A stretch of DNA of 64,000 bases from Adineta ricciae (GCA_905250025.1 CAJNOJ010000054.1:62001-126000), one strand, 5' to 3'; counted from the stretch's first letter, positions 1 to 13,219 are shown. Notes: generated by a model not told the origin, from the letters alone. Made by a program: numbers and translations.

Positions 1-1165
1 TTTCGGTGATACGTGCATTGAATCGACGTCTAAAAGTTTCGCTTTGAAAGTGAATTGATTTTTGAGGAAGTTTGTTCAAATACCTGTGATCTTCGATTTC
101 CTCATTCTTTGCTTCGAGCTCTTTTTCATAACGATCGCGTAAATGTCGTGTTTCTTCCTGAATTTTGATTAATGTCTTTTGTAATTCTGCTTTGGCTTCC
201 AGTTCATCTTCCAATTGCAATCTTGTTGACTCTAAATCCATTTGAAATGTCTTCACTGTCGATTGTAAAGTGCGATTTGTCTAAGAAAATTCAAAAAAAA
301 GTAGATCTGCAAAATGGACACATCTGTCTTATTCTTACAGCCATTTCCGATTCTAACTGAATGCGAGCGTCTTCGAGATCTCCCTGTGCTCGTCGATATG
401 TTGTTTGTATTGTTGTTAATTCGAATTCAACTGTTTCAAGTCGACGACTGAATGTAAGATTTTCTTCGGCAAGACGTGCTTTCGCTGTATTTGCTTCGGT
501 TAATTGGCGAATAGCATCGTCGACTTTGTTGGTCATTTCGATCAATCGTGATTCGAGTTCTTTGTTCATTGATACAGCTTGACTTTTTCCTTTGGCTAAC
601 GATTCCACTTCAGTTTTCAGTTCTTCGATTTCCAGGATGAATGTTTTACTTTCCTTGTCGTGCCTGAAATGTATGAGAAGATTTGAAAGTTAGTGAGTGT
701 AGAGAAAAAGCATTGGTGTACCTGGCTTTGCCTTTACTTAAAGCTTCGACTTGACTTGTTAAGTCCGAAACGGTATCCTGAAAACGACGACGAAATCCGC
801 TTTGATTCTCATCGTATTCGGTTGATTGAAGTTCGAGTTTTTGACGTAGATCATGAATTTCTTGTTTTAAACTACAATTCAACATTTGAATTTGCTCCCT
901 TCTCATGCAAATTTCACTGCTTTACCGTTTGTTTGCATCAAATTCTCGATCCCGAGCCGTAGTTGCTTCATCCAATTGTTGTTCCAATTCATCAAAATCG
1001 ATTTTCAAAGCTGATAATTCTTTTTCCTGGCGAAATCGAATATCTCGTTCCGATTTAATTTCCTCTTCAATATCACGAAGGCGAGTCTAAATGATTCCAT
1101 CAGTTTCTCAAAATATCATTCTCTCTTTCATTTCAAATACTTACAGCTAATATGGCTTCAGTCAT
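1..1165 (-). CDS. Paramyosin-like coiled-coil protein, N-terminal part (runs off left edge)
   Basis: The reverse strand encodes a continuous heptad-repeat coiled coil over several exons. It aligns by eye with the N-terminal rod of paramyosin: a run like 'TRLRDIEEEIKSERDIRFRQ' is followed by 'RRRFQDTVSDLTSQVEAL' and 'LEDARIQLESEM'. Paramyosin is the core protein of invertebrate muscle thick filaments, so a muscle role is inferred from the family. Phase-consistent introns are at 1144 to about 1096, 925-872 (54 nt), about 707-670, about 340-281 and 83-42. The first visible coding exon (ATG at 1165-1163) is preceded by an AG acceptor, so a short upstream exon with the non-helical head may lie within 1180-2238. 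The myosin heavy-chain rod has the same heptads and is the main alternative; the absence of a motor domain upstream argues for paramyosin. Confidence 0.7.
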
Positions 1166-2238
1166 CTTTGATTGTCTAAACAACAAAAAAACGAAGAAAA
1201 TTGTTACATAGAAAACTCTCTCCAAGGACAAAACAGTTCAATGTGATGACAATACATGCATCTGTAGTGTGATGACTTGTGAAAAATGGAAAGATATACG
1301 TTCAGGATTGATTATCTCATCTCTGACCATTACTCGGTCAATGAAGAGAAAAGAAAACAACAATTGGATAAGAATCTCTAATGACTATGATCATTAATAA
1401 AACTCTTCGTAGAGTCAAATCAACGAGTGAATATGATCTCAATTAGATGAATTGTCAAGTCTACTAGAAAACAATCCTCTATGTGTACCTTCTGATATTG
1501 AAATGGTAGATAGATACTGGTTGTTGTTAATAGCAAGACAAAAAAAGGAAAAAAGCCAAAGAACGACTGCCTGCTCGAATGTATCTTCTTAGCCTCGATC
1601 TGTACAAGAAAAGAAGGAAGAAGTAGAAGACACAAATACAGAAAGAAAGAGAAAGAAAAAAAACGATCCTAAATGCGACGCTTGTTCTATACGCACATAT
1701 ACTTCCGTTTTTTCCTGTAGTCGTACGTACTACTCCACTGATAATCTAATGTTACACATCCAAAGATGCATTATCAACAAGAAAGACGAGTTTTTTTTCC
1801 GAACGATAACTCTACGACATATATACACGCGTCTATGCAAACAAGCATTTTTCCGCAATACATCGTCAGAAACAACAACAGACCTTTATTTCATCTCCAT
1901 ATTTCCTGATTGTTCTTTCTGAGATAGAGAAGAGAAACGAAGCTGCTCGTCACCAATACCGATGCATGTAGACCCTAAATGAGACAAATGGCTGCTCCTA
2001 TCTGATATTATATTATCCGTGGCCTTGAGAATCATTCTGTACATCGAGTAGCAAGAAATTTCTATGCATAATCTATTCTTTCTTTGTTTTTCTATAACCA
2101 GAACACAAAAGGAAAAAAACCGCAAAGATAAAAAATAAATAAATTGAAGTGCAGAAAGAATAAAACAAAAGAGAATTCTGCAATGAAAAGACGAACATGA
2201 AATCGACGGGAACAAAGAAAACTAACAAGATTTATTTC
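1166..2238. other. Intergenic, probable paramyosin 5' region
   Basis: No convincing coding exon is visible. A 109-codon reverse-strand open frame at 1886-2215 is rich in Phe, Ser and Ile and matches no family, so I treat it as chance. The region should hold the promoter and possibly a short 5' exon of the paramyosin-like gene. Confidence 0.4.
2231..2236 (-). terminator. Poly(A) signal AATAAA of the Rab-effector/Ig gene
   Basis: TTTATT on the plus strand reads AATAAA on the gene strand. It begins only two bases after the TAA stop at 2241-2239, which implies a very short 3' UTR. Confidence 0.5.
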
Positions 2239-5200
2239 TTAATTTTGATTCTGAACTCTTTCAAATTCATTTGACCATTGTTCAATGTCATACGTTATAG
2301 TCACATCATTGTTATCATTTTCATTAGTACTAATACGACGATCCCAAAGTTCGGCACGTGCAAGAACAGATTTTCTTCCAACTGGAGTTATTGAACGTGT
2401 CGATAGATTAGATGAGGAAGGAGATGTCAAGTCAAATGAGTTGTCGGTAGATTTTGTTTGCACAGATTTTGCGGGATTAGATGTTTTATCTGACAATGGT
2501 GTTGATCGATCTCGAGAATCTTTGGTTGGAATCAAATCTTGTTGTTTTTCATGATTGTTATTATTATTATTATTGCTATTGTCGTTGTTGTTTACCTGAA
2601 ATGAAAATGATGAGTGTAAGTTAGTTGTGGAAAACACAACGGGTTAGATTAGTATGACACTCACATTTTTAGTAGATTTTGATTTTGTGTTATGTGAAGG
2701 AGAAGAATTAGGTTGTAGTTGTCTTCCTGTTAATGTTAATGAGTTTTTATTAGTAGATTGATGATTAGTCATTTTTTTAGTTAAGCTCTGTGTAGTTTGT
2801 TCAATTCGCACATGCTCTTTTCGTTGTTGTTGGTACTGATGATTGGGATAGTATTGATGTTGAAATGAAGGAGCAGATGAAGGTGATGTTTTATTATTTG
2901 GGGTCGAACTATCATATACAAGCGTGGCACCACTACCACCACCAATTAATTGTTTTACAACATTTGTTGTAGAGTGTTGGTTATCAAAACGTTGAGGTAA
3001 ACTCATAATTGAATCGTTATTACCTTTGTCATGAGATGTTCTGTTTGTTGGTAAACCAGCATCGAATGAAACACTAGTGATTGGATTAGTTTTCTTCTCA
3101 TCTAGATAAAAAAAGACGTTGATTTAAGAAGAGGAAAGAATTGTGAATTTACTTATTGGCAATACAGGACGAGATTTGGTTGTTGAACGTTCGCCATTAT
3201 TCGATGTTAATCCTCGACATGTCAAACTAGCCACCTAAATCGAAAGAAAGTATTCAATATAAAGTCAGAGAGAGTAGAACAAGCGAAGCTAATGTTTGCA
3301 CACGTGTGAACGAGACTAAACTTTAATTATTTCATTCTCCATCACCGTTATTCCGTGAGTACGTGAGAGAAACAATGTCCGTTAGTTTTACCTCATAATC
3401 ATGATCTTCGTCATCAGATTGTCTAGAAGTTTGACCCTCCTTTTTTAGAGAGAAAAAATATTTTCAATAGGATTTTACGATTATAAGCGCGAGAAAAGAG
3501 AATCAAAAGCAACAAACCGGCAAGAGCGGATAAGCACCATCAGTTTCATCATATCCTACTCGATGAATGTGCGACTGGGGATGATTTTTACTATATTCGT
3601 GGGTTAAATTTGTCGTTGACATTCGATCGAATTTCTGCTTCAGTTGTCGAACAAGTGGACTGGACGATTCGCCGTTGTCAGTTTCAGTTGGCATGGGTGA
3701 GGCAGAAATTGATTGAAGAGAGACAGGATTGAACTAAGAGAAGAAGAGAATGAGAAAGAAAAGAAGGCTCGAGAGAATATTTTACCTGAGTAGTTGGTAG
3801 GCTTGTCAGAGTAGATTGTTGTTGATTTTGTTGGAAAACAATATTAGTTGTATGTCGTCGTGTATGATCACGTATCTTAAATGAGGAAGAACCAGAAAAT
3901 CATGACACAGTACTGTTGGGTTTTTCCTCACTTGACGATCAGGTCCCACGGTACTATTCAGCAATTGAGGTAAACGTATTTCCCATTTGGGTTTGATTAC
4001 ATTACGTTCCGGTTGTGGAAGTGGAATTGGTGATCGAGGAGCTTCCTCTGTGAATGAAAACAAAAACGCAGGTTGCCTTTCGAAAAAAATCACGAAAGAA
4101 ATTACCAATCGGTTTTTCGATCGACGGTCTACGTTCAAGATAGAATGGCTTTTGTTGTCGTGGTACAGACCTCACACCGACATCATCGGATTCCAACGAT
4201 TGTACGCTTGCTTCATACAGATGTTGCCAATCTGTTCGCAAAGAAAAACAGAGCAATGTCAAAAATTTCTTCTTTAAATTGAAATTACCTTCGAGCAATT
4301 GACTTGATCGATCGCTTCGAAATTTGTCCATGTAACGTTTGGCGTTAAGTTCTTCGTCATCACTTTGAACTGGTCTTGGAATGGGTGACAACGGTGGAGA
4401 CATTGTCAATGGTTCGCCTTCCTGTTGTTCGTCATCGTCGTCCATATCCGAATGTTTTCGAGTTGCTTTTTGTTTTCTCAATGATCTTGGAATAGTTCGA
4501 ACCACAGGAGAATCGTGAGGTATGTCGATAACTTCTATAGTCAAAGTAGATGAGTAGATGATGAAGATGTTATATATATAATGTTTGTAAATATCTCGTT
4601 TTTGCGTTCTTTTAGTGAAGATAAAGATAAAAAGGAAGATGAAAGTGTTACCTTTTTCGTGAACAAACACATCGGCTGTAATTTGCACGCGTCCAGCAGC
4701 ATTAAGTGCCAAGCACGTAAACGTCCCATTGTCATCTTCGATGGTTGCTTCATCGACATGTAAAACATGTTGTCCATCACCATAATAATCTATTGACAAA
4801 TAGATAATATCAAAGAAAAAAACTGAATCTCTTTTGCACGACATTTAGACGATTTCCTAACTGTTTGCAATGTCAATACAGACTGAAATGAGTTTAAAGG
4901 TTTCGGAAGCATTCAACTAAGTCTCTCCGAAGACAAACGTCTGACTTTTCTTCACCTAATCAATTCTTGCTTCCACTTACATAGTTTATAATGCTCATTA
5001 GGTTGAATCAATGTATTTTCTTTGTACCACAAAACTCTTGATTTCGGATAACCTTGATCGAGTTTGCATTTTAAAGTTAACGATGCACCTTCACAAACAT
5101 CTGTATCAATAAATTCACTAATGATTGTCGGGGGATTAAATTGTCGTTTATTGTCTATTGAGAAAACCAAACGATTCGACTTTTAGCGCAATTTTCAATG

Positions 5201-8200
5201 GATTATTACCTTTTACGGACAGTTTGGCTATGTCAACGTTTTGTGCTTTATCGTTAGCAACGACACAAAGATATGCTCCTTCATCTTCTTTTCGAGTGGA
5301 ATAGATTTTCAAATAATGGTAGGAATCATCATGACTTAATTGGTATTTTTCGTCGTTGACAAGTTCGTCGTCGGTACCGAAACGAAACCAGAAGATATCG
5401 ATAGGTTCAGTGCCTTGAACTTTAGTTTTAAATTTCGCTGTTTCTCCATGACGTGAGGTGGTATCTTTAGGTCGTTGAACAAACTTAGGATCTGTAATCG
5501 ATGGATCCATTCGGAATTTATCTTCGTCGATAAATGTTTTCATTTCTGCTAGACTTGTATTAGATGTGGATGTGATGGAGTCGTTATCCGATTCGTATGT
5601 ATAGGAAGGTCGTCGAAATGAACAGGAAGAATGATTTTGTAGAAGAAGATTTGCAGGTAGAGGAAATAATTTTCGGTTAGTTATCGATTCGTTATCACTG
5701 ACTTGAGAATGTTCACCGAGTGTGACGGTATTTATAGGAATTGGATAGGAAGAAGATTCATCATCTGCGTATAAATCATCATCAGCGAGATCTTCAAGAG
5801 GTCTATCGAATAGAAAAGAATGATTTGAAATAAAAGAAGACGAAGATGTTCATTTGAACTTACTTGTCACCGACACGAGGACTTAGATCTTTGTTAGCAG
5901 AAATAGGAACTGTCAGAAAAAGTGCGTCACGAGTACTACGTGGTGTTTCGTCTCCTGAATGTGGGGACTAGGAAAACAGATAGATTGTGTTGATTTTATC
6001 TTTAAATTCGAGTAGAAAAAGTTTACCTTGGATTCAGTTAGAGTAAAATTTGTTTGCCATTCACCAACTTTTGCTTTGGAGCGTTTAATTGCTTCTAAAT
6101 CTGAATCAACCGATCGACGATTTCGATTTCGGTCGGTTAGTTCATCATCTGCTGAACTTAAATCTAATTTAAGACCATTATCGAACTCAATACTTTCAGT
6201 TGTTGTTATTGCTTGATATTTTGTCGTACCATTAGTTAAATGTTCGTCTTCGTCGTCTTCTTTAATCGTATCTATGAAAATCACAAACCCAATTTGTTCA
6301 AAGCGAAAATCGAATCAACAAGACTACCTTCTTCTTCGTCTGCAGCTGACCTTTTCGAAACGATTACTTTACGGATATTATCGTTACGAGATTTGATCTA
6401 TTTCAATGAACAATAACATAACAATGAAACAAAAGAGACACTATTCTTTACCTCCCAAGATGCACTTGAAGAATTACTCCACGTCGGTTGAGAAGACGAA
6501 GGTTTCGTCAGCGAGGTTAAAGATGATGATGTATTCGATGTCTGCCGTAATGGTTTAGGTGGCGGTGGTGCCGACTAGAAATGAAAAAGCAGTATGAAGA
6601 CGAATGTTAAATCAATAAGATCAAATTTTCGTTTTTATTTACAGCATCAATAACGTCGGGTAATTCTTGGAAGATTTCCTTGCTCACACACTTGTCAAAA
6701 ATGGCTTGAGCTAATTTTTGATCGAAATTATTGTTGTTTATCGATGAATTCGGTTCAGTTAATGTCTAGTTTGACGAAAAGAAAAAGTAGGAAGAGGAGA
6801 TTCGGTTGGTGAATGGTCATACTCGATGAAATTGCTGTAAATTTGTTCGCAGAACTTTTTCAGTTTGTTGAATCAATAAATTTTGTAGATCACGTTCATG
6901 TGTTGTATTCGTTTTTGTGTTCGAACCTGTAGGAGGATCAAGAGAAACAGGTTTTAAGACAATAGATGATAACATTTGTGGCAAAATTAATAGAAAAACA
7001 CTGGTTATTATCGCTAGACATGGAATCGAGACCAGAACTGTTTGAACTTCATATAAAACTTGAAGAATCGTGACATACGATACCACGATAATCAGAAGTC
7101 GTTTCATCGACGGATAGCGTTTGTATAAAACTTGTTTCGTTGGATTAGACATTGGGTTAGAATGATAACTAAGCATTGACAAAGTGTCTTTCTTTTTCTT
7201 TTCGTGTCTTGCAAAGGCCAAGAGAACAAAACGAAAGAAAAACAAATGACAACATGAAAGAGAAAGTAACAATTGCAGAAGTTGTTTTCTTGTCAAATTT
7301 CTGCACTCGATTACAATTTGATGACGTTCGAAGTAGAAGAACTGTTTAAACTCCTCTACATCTTCTACAAAAGACGTTCGCATTCGTTCGTTCTTTTAGT
7401 TTCTCTCTACGACCTTGAACGATTTCTGTGTGGAAGCATGTTTGCTTACAGAGTACGCTCGCACCTTTCTTCTTAAGTAAATTCTGTTCGTGATACGACA
7501 TCGAATCTCAAACGACAGACTCGTTTATCAACCAGACAAGAATATAGACGATGAAAAAAGAATTCATATACGTTAACTTACGTCGGAGAGGACCACTGAG
7601 AGCCACCCGAGCACGAGCGATTTCGGTTGTTAGCTGCTGTTGATGAGCCTTGAGACCTTCTTTGCCTGAACAGAGATGAAAAAATGAATGTCTGTGGATG
7701 TTAAGTCTGTAAATTTTATCTTCAAAGAAAACTGCATCTCGTTTTATAGTTATTTAATCAAAGAAAACTGTTCTGAAGCAATTAAAGATAGCATTTATAT
7801 GAGCAATTAGCTCACCGCCTCGTCGTACGATCGTTGTAACTGACAAATGAGATTGAAGAGAACATTGGTCATACGACACGTGTAATGATTTTCTTACTTT
7901 TATCTCGAACTGATCGATGATTGTTGTACGTGTTTCGTTCACTTAAATCTTCTTGCAATCGTTCGACAAGTAATGCTAATCGCGTCGAATATTCTTTCAA
8001 TTCACGTTTCACATTCGCATCATACGGCACGAATGAAACAAGTGAACCTAAAACAAAGAGAAGAAATCCAGATAAATTTTCATTTTTTCAAAGATCAAGA
8101 AAAAGAATATAAAAGTTCGAATCCTTTGCAAATATTCCGTGTTACTATTTGCTTATAGAACCAACCCGGATCTTTCGAAGCATTTGTTAAACCTTCGTAA

Positions 8201-9780
8201 TCAAGTGCATCATCCACATATTCATCGAGTTCAACTAAAATATGAAAGAAAATTTTTATTAAATTTTAATCTCACCTAAATGTTGGCGAGCTTTGGCTTT
8301 AATACACGCATTTCGATGATCAGGATCAAACCATGTCAAACGAACAGAAAGAATATCTCCTCGTCCTCGAACTTTCCACGATGTCAACCGACCATCGTGA
8401 TATAATTCTTGAAGAACGTTTAGAAAACTCTTCGGAATATCGTTATTAACATCGAAGGCAGGTAATTGTCCCAATAGACTTGCCATGACGATTAGAATTG
8501 CTCGGGGAGGAGAGAAAATATCTCGCTAGATATGTATATATATATGTCTACGAACAAGCTCAACGATGTCGTCGTCGTTGTCGTCATCAATAATACTCAT
8601 CAACAATTCGGTCAATATGTACGTAAATAGTACTGTGTCGGAGATGTGTATCTTCTCGTATTGTTCATTGTATATGTTAAGAGAGATATGTAGGTCGATG
8701 GGCTCAAATCAATGCACTTGACATACAGAACTGACGCGGAAAAGAAAAGAAAAGGGAGGGAAGAGACAAACGAACGAATCAATGGCATAAAATAAATACA
8801 AATAGAAATCTACCCGATGTGAAGATAAGATTGAGACAATGATGATTAGAAACAAAAAAAAAAAGAAATGAGCGGAGAGAAGACGACGACGACAAAATGA
8901 TCAACTGATTGACTGTTTAATTGAACTTACTCAGTTCTTTTTCACGTTTATGAAGTTCACGAACAACTTTCGCACTCCCGCATCGTTTGTGCTTTTTACT
9001 TGACTCGAAATAAAACCAATCCGATGTCAACACTTCCAGATTCCTAAACAATCAAGGATAATTATTATTTCAAATTGAACAATCATTCGAAAAAAAACTC
9101 ATTTCGCAGTCTAACAGAAATTGTTTATTTTTTTTCGATTATCTACTTCGTTCTTTTTCTCGCATGACTACACAAATAATATGTATTACAGCGGAAAATA
9201 ATGTCATTGACAAACATTCAGAAGAATAATTTATGATCAATATAAACAGAAGACGAAGAAAAAAAAAAAGAACATTGCATATCTTACTTCAGTTCTAAAC
9301 AAGTTTTACATGCCCATGTTTTTGTTGCTGGAGTATATTTCGCACATTCGTGACATACGAAAAATTTACATTCTGTACAGGATTCTTTTGGATTGAAGAA
9401 AATACGAAATGGTTTGAAACATCTAATACAACGTTCAGCATTGAATTCTTTTGAACCACCCAAATATTGCACACGCTCATTTTCTTGCCGAATTAGTTTC
9501 TTTATCTCACTAAAATCAAATTCGTATCAGATAAGGTGAAAAACGGATCAAACCGTCCTTGTACGCACTCTAATCGCTTGTATTCTTCTTGTCGAAGTTT
9601 AAAATCTCGCTCGACAACGGATAGAATTCGTTTGCACTCCTCATCATTTAATACGGATAATTCCGATGCCCGCGATGTGATAGATCTTGCTTCTAAGATC
9701 CATACAATCCCTCCCGATTTTCTCTCAAACGATTCCACTAAACACTTACCAGATCCTGATACACTTGGATTTCTTGTCAT
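2239..9780 (-). CDS. Rab27-effector-like (MyRIP/Slac2 type) protein with two Ig I-set domains
   Basis: About 25 phase-consistent exons give a protein of roughly 1,500 residues. Residues about 20-165 match the Slac2/MyRIP Rab-binding domain: an SHD1 helix with 'ILSVVERDFKLRQEE', an eight-cysteine FYVE-like zinc finger (CIRC, CTEC, CHEC and CKTC pairs) and an SHD2 segment 'DWFYFE...CGSAKVV'. This module binds GTP-loaded Rab27 in the family. A coiled-coil and Pro/Ser-rich middle follows. Two I-set Ig domains lie at about 705-803 (no B-strand Cys; 'DEGAYLCVV') and 812-920 (full Cys-Trp-Cys; 'DDNGTFTCLALNAAG'). The C-terminus is disordered and Asn/Gln-rich. The Rab module and the rest are joined across a 427-nt intron (8930-8504) whose acceptor follows a strong pyrimidine tract and keeps phase. 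An ATG at 8486 could also start a shorter isoform without the Rab module. Two separate genes are the alternative. Confidence 0.65.
8931..9780 (-). other. Exons encoding the RabBD/FYVE-like module
   Basis: The four exons are 9780-9750, 9692-9569, 9509-9288 and 9043-8931. The first intron (57 nt) is predicted because reading through it would insert an unlikely Cys/Trp-rich segment, while splicing keeps the frame. The last exon ends in phase 1. It can join either the exon beginning just upstream of 8486 (acceptor after TTTTCTCTCCTCCCCGAG) or the following exon near 8238, which accepts the same phase. Reading through the donor reaches a stop five codons later, so a stand-alone short Rab effector of about 168 residues (Noc2-like) is also possible. 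Confidence 0.65.
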
Positions 9781-12700
9781 ATTGATAATATTATTAACTA
9801 ACAGTAATCGCCAATTGTCTTCGCATAATAGACAGTTACAAATGCTTTGTTTTCGATATTATTATATAGGTATATAACTGAAGACGGTAATACGTATCTT
9901 TCTTTTTCCTCTTCGTTTATTTCTGTTACATAAAATGACTGAGAGACAGAATAGAAGCAAACGAGTAATGTGTAAGTAATAATATATACGACAGCATGTG
10001 CTGCTTTCGCTGGTTTGTTATACACTTTAGTTTTTTTTTTCTGTGTTTCATGTGACTAATACTGATATCGAACACGTATGTATTCGATGATTGGGACAGT
10101 GGAGTAAGAGAAAAAATGACGCTCTTATTAACGATTATTTATTCGGGTCATATAAATGACAAAATATGTTTTTTCTTCTGGTCTATTTTCATTGACATAT
10201 ACCAATTAGAGAGTATACGTTCTAATAAAATCATTTTCAACTGTGAAACACCGTACGAGAATGAAATAAAGTTGGCGATAGATGAGAGATTTTGATATTT
10301 CTCTTTCTTTATAACTAAAAATAACTATTTTTATCATGTATCGATACATTATTGATATTCTGATTATACTTCGATCAGTCCGATCGCATGTTGTTATAGG
10401 AACATATATTTATAACTTTTGTTTGTATACTTAAAATCAATTCCACATTTGACGCACATTCTTTGTATCTTTTCTTTTATGAATAAGATACGATTAGTCA
10501 TATATTATTTCTGTTTGAACCTGTAATTTAGCGAATATATTGAATGTCTTTCAGAACATAACATAAAGTGTATGTTGACAATAAACAATGTAGATTTATT
10601 TCGATAATAAAGAGAAAAAAAAGGAATGTGATTAACTTTCAACGAAAAGAATTATATTCACATTTCGAGTCATAATTTGTTTTCGAAAATACTCGTTTAC
10701 AAAGCAAATAATATGATTGAGAGAAGCACAATAGAATTTAGGTGTTTCGGTTTTGTTCGAAAATCATCAGGAGAGGAAGTCGTCGTATATGACCTTCATT
10801 GACACTTGAAGAATATGAGAACAGACAACTCGTGTTTATTGGTTTCGTTGTATTTTGAAATAAAATTAATTATCGATGTATGATCATTACTTTGTTTTTC
10901 ACACGGAAAACTTCAGGCAGAAAACGAACAGCACTAATTTATATATTTTATTTGATATGTCCATCAAACAAAATATCATTTGCGGGTATTGATGCAATTC
11001 ACTTGGGAATTCTGATGAATATATCATTTGTGGTCGACTAATGATCTAGATGTTCAGTGTAACTTGTTCAAGTAGCCTGGAAATGTCAAATCTTGTCTGG
11101 AATAATAAACTACGGATGTCAACATCCGGCTCGGTGAGAAAATATTGAATCATGAGACAATATATCCTTACCTTATGTCTGAATAGAGATCAATCTATCA
11201 ACTAAAAAGTTCTCTAAGAGCAGGGCAATTTTGTGTGTTTTGAAAATTCGATTCAAGTTCGACTTTTTTTGTCTGAAAACAATTGATTTACAAATGTATA
11301 TTTTCTCACAATATTTATTTATTCAAAACTTATAAAAAGAAATCTTTCAGAAGTAGATGTTTTTTGTTTGCATTAGCTAATACATATTTTTTACACCGCT
11401 GTAGTTCTGCTTGATTGTAGCAGATTTGATCTATTCGGAACGAAATTGTGCAAATGGAAATCTTTTCATTTCACGTTACGATTTATTTAATCGTGTCATT
11501 AATTCAATATCGACTGATTTGAGTGCCATTTTTTAATGATAGAAAACTATGATCAATAAGAAAGAAGATTTTATTTCGATTGCGTGATTAAAAATGGAAA
11601 AGGCAAGAAAATAATAATGCAATGAATTATTAGTTAATTTATTAATTATAGCAAAAGATGATTGAATCTTATGAAAAAAGAACTTATCCAAAATGAGGTG
11701 CGAATATTGTACGTTGGAAGTCGTTAAAATGGCGAACGGATGGAAGTCCTGTCTAAAAGCCAAATTTCCATTTTCTTATTGTGGGGAATGCAAAACTGCG
11801 TTTGATTTCATTTGATTTTCAATTGTTACATAACGAAAAATACTCACCGATTTTTCGTATCAACAATTTATCGAGTACGAAAAGCGCTGTTTTTACATAA
11901 GTGTTCTCTCATGGTTAAACTGTACGATCTCGAACTCTTCAATGTAAAGCAGACTACTAATCTGTCCTTTTTCTTTGCTTTGAAACAAGTAAGATGATCG
12001 TCGCACGGCTCACCTGGAAATCGAGACAATGGTTGTCATTTTATGATCTATTCGAAATTGCAAATTATAATGGAATTCACCGAAATTGAAAATTTCAATT
12101 GCATTGTAATGGTCGAGACTTTCGAAATAATATGAATAATTCTAGCGAAATGTGTCTTTTGTGCTAATGGGAATGAATAAACGTCAGGGAGATATCCATT
12201 GATTGCTGCTTACTCTGTAAATGATCTCTGTTGACAAAATGACTACCTCAAAAGAAAGTTTCTCTGTGTTTCAGGTCTGACAAATGACTAATGTCATGGA
12301 TAAGTCTCAAATTACAGACGATGAAAAACATCGTTTTCATTGAGGAATAAACGTTATTATGTCATCTCTAACACTATGTGGGAGATACACACTAATATTG
12401 TTGTATGTGACAATGTCCGTGACTTCAGATATGAGAAACACGATCATGAGGCTTTCCTGAAACAGAGAGAAAGCCCTTGGAGTTATTCAAACAGCGTGAA
12501 AATGATACACCCACAAGCAAAGGAAAAATCAAAAGAACTCAGGTGTGGGGAAGTTAGAAATCCGATTGCTCATCCTTTCAAACGCGCGTGGGAATACTAC
12601 AAAGCCATTTTCTCTCCCTCATATGAATAATTTATATATTAAAAACTTATAAAATAAATGCATTTTATATTTCTCAAAGTATAGCAAATTTTTGCGAAAT

Positions 12701-12883
12701 TTTCAGAAGTGCAATTAAATCAAGTGAGTATATCAGATATGTTCCATCAAATCATAGAATTCTGTTAACTTATTCTTTTGGACATAAAAATATTGGTAGA
12801 TCGTCTCTAAACGAAAACCTCAAAGCTAAACAAGCTGATTTGATAGGAGAAAGTTGTAAATGTTTTTATTTTAATTAGTTCCA
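9781..12883. other. AT-rich intergenic region, 3.1 kb
   Basis: Only short open frames without family resemblance occur here. The longest on the plus strand (12340-12630) has no ATG at its start. No tRNA, rRNA or transposase-like coding sequence was recognised. It holds the promoter of the Rab-effector/Ig gene at its left end and of the defensin-like gene at its right end. Confidence 0.4.
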
Positions 12884-13219
12884 ATGACTTACAAATTACT
12901 GATTATTATTCTGGTTTTCCTTGCCGTTGCCTCAAAAATTCAGATGTTTGAAGAACTTGATTATGATTTTCATCCCAGTATGTTGAAATCTTCGTCTCTT
13001 TTCCTACATGAATACAAGTTCATTGTTTTAGTGCTACATAGTATGGAATATATTGAACGAGATGTTCGTAGTTTTCGTTGTACTACTCCGAAGCAGCGTA
13101 GTGAAAAGCGCTGCCGAGATCACTGTCAACACAAACAACACAAAACTGGTCGTTGTATTCCAAAAAAGGGTGGTACATATTGTCATTGTATACAATCTGT
13201 TCGTCCGAAATCGATTTGA
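12884..13219 (+). CDS. Secreted CS-alpha-beta defensin-like peptide precursor
   Basis: Two exons (12884-12977 and 13032-13219; 54-nt GT-AG intron, phase 1) encode 93 residues. The N-terminus is a signal peptide (MTYKLLIIILVFLAVAS). An acidic propeptide-like segment follows, then a strongly basic C-terminal domain with six cysteines spaced C-x10-C-x3-C-x9-C-x8-C-x1-C. The CxxxC and CxC pairs and the Gly-Arg-Cys before the last loop ('GRCIPKKGGTYCHC') are the hallmarks of the CS-alpha-beta fold and its gamma-core. In that fold C1-C4, C2-C5 and C3-C6 are normally bonded. Members include invertebrate antimicrobial defensins, but the same scaffold is used by ion-channel ligands. An antimicrobial role is inferred from charge and fold only. 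The gene stands alone between a non-coding stretch and two GPCR genes. Confidence 0.7.
   Translation: MTYKLLIIILVFLAVASKIQMFEELDYDFHPSMLKSSSLFLHEYKFIVLVLHSMEYIERDVRSFRCTTPKQRSEKRCRDHCQHKQHKTGRCIPKKGGTYCHCIQSVRPKSI

Noticed and set aside
899-925. Apparent 24- or 27-nt intron in the paramyosin-like gene
   Set aside because: An acceptor further on (GAATTGTAG, intron 925-872) gives a normal 54-nt intron in phase, and the resulting protein aligns with paramyosin without a gap.
1886-2215. 109-codon reverse-strand open frame
   Set aside because: Biased Phe/Ser/Ile composition, no family resemblance, and located in the paramyosin 5' flank.
12340-12630. 96-codon plus-strand open frame
   Set aside because: It begins at TTG rather than ATG, has no recognisable domain and no splice partner.
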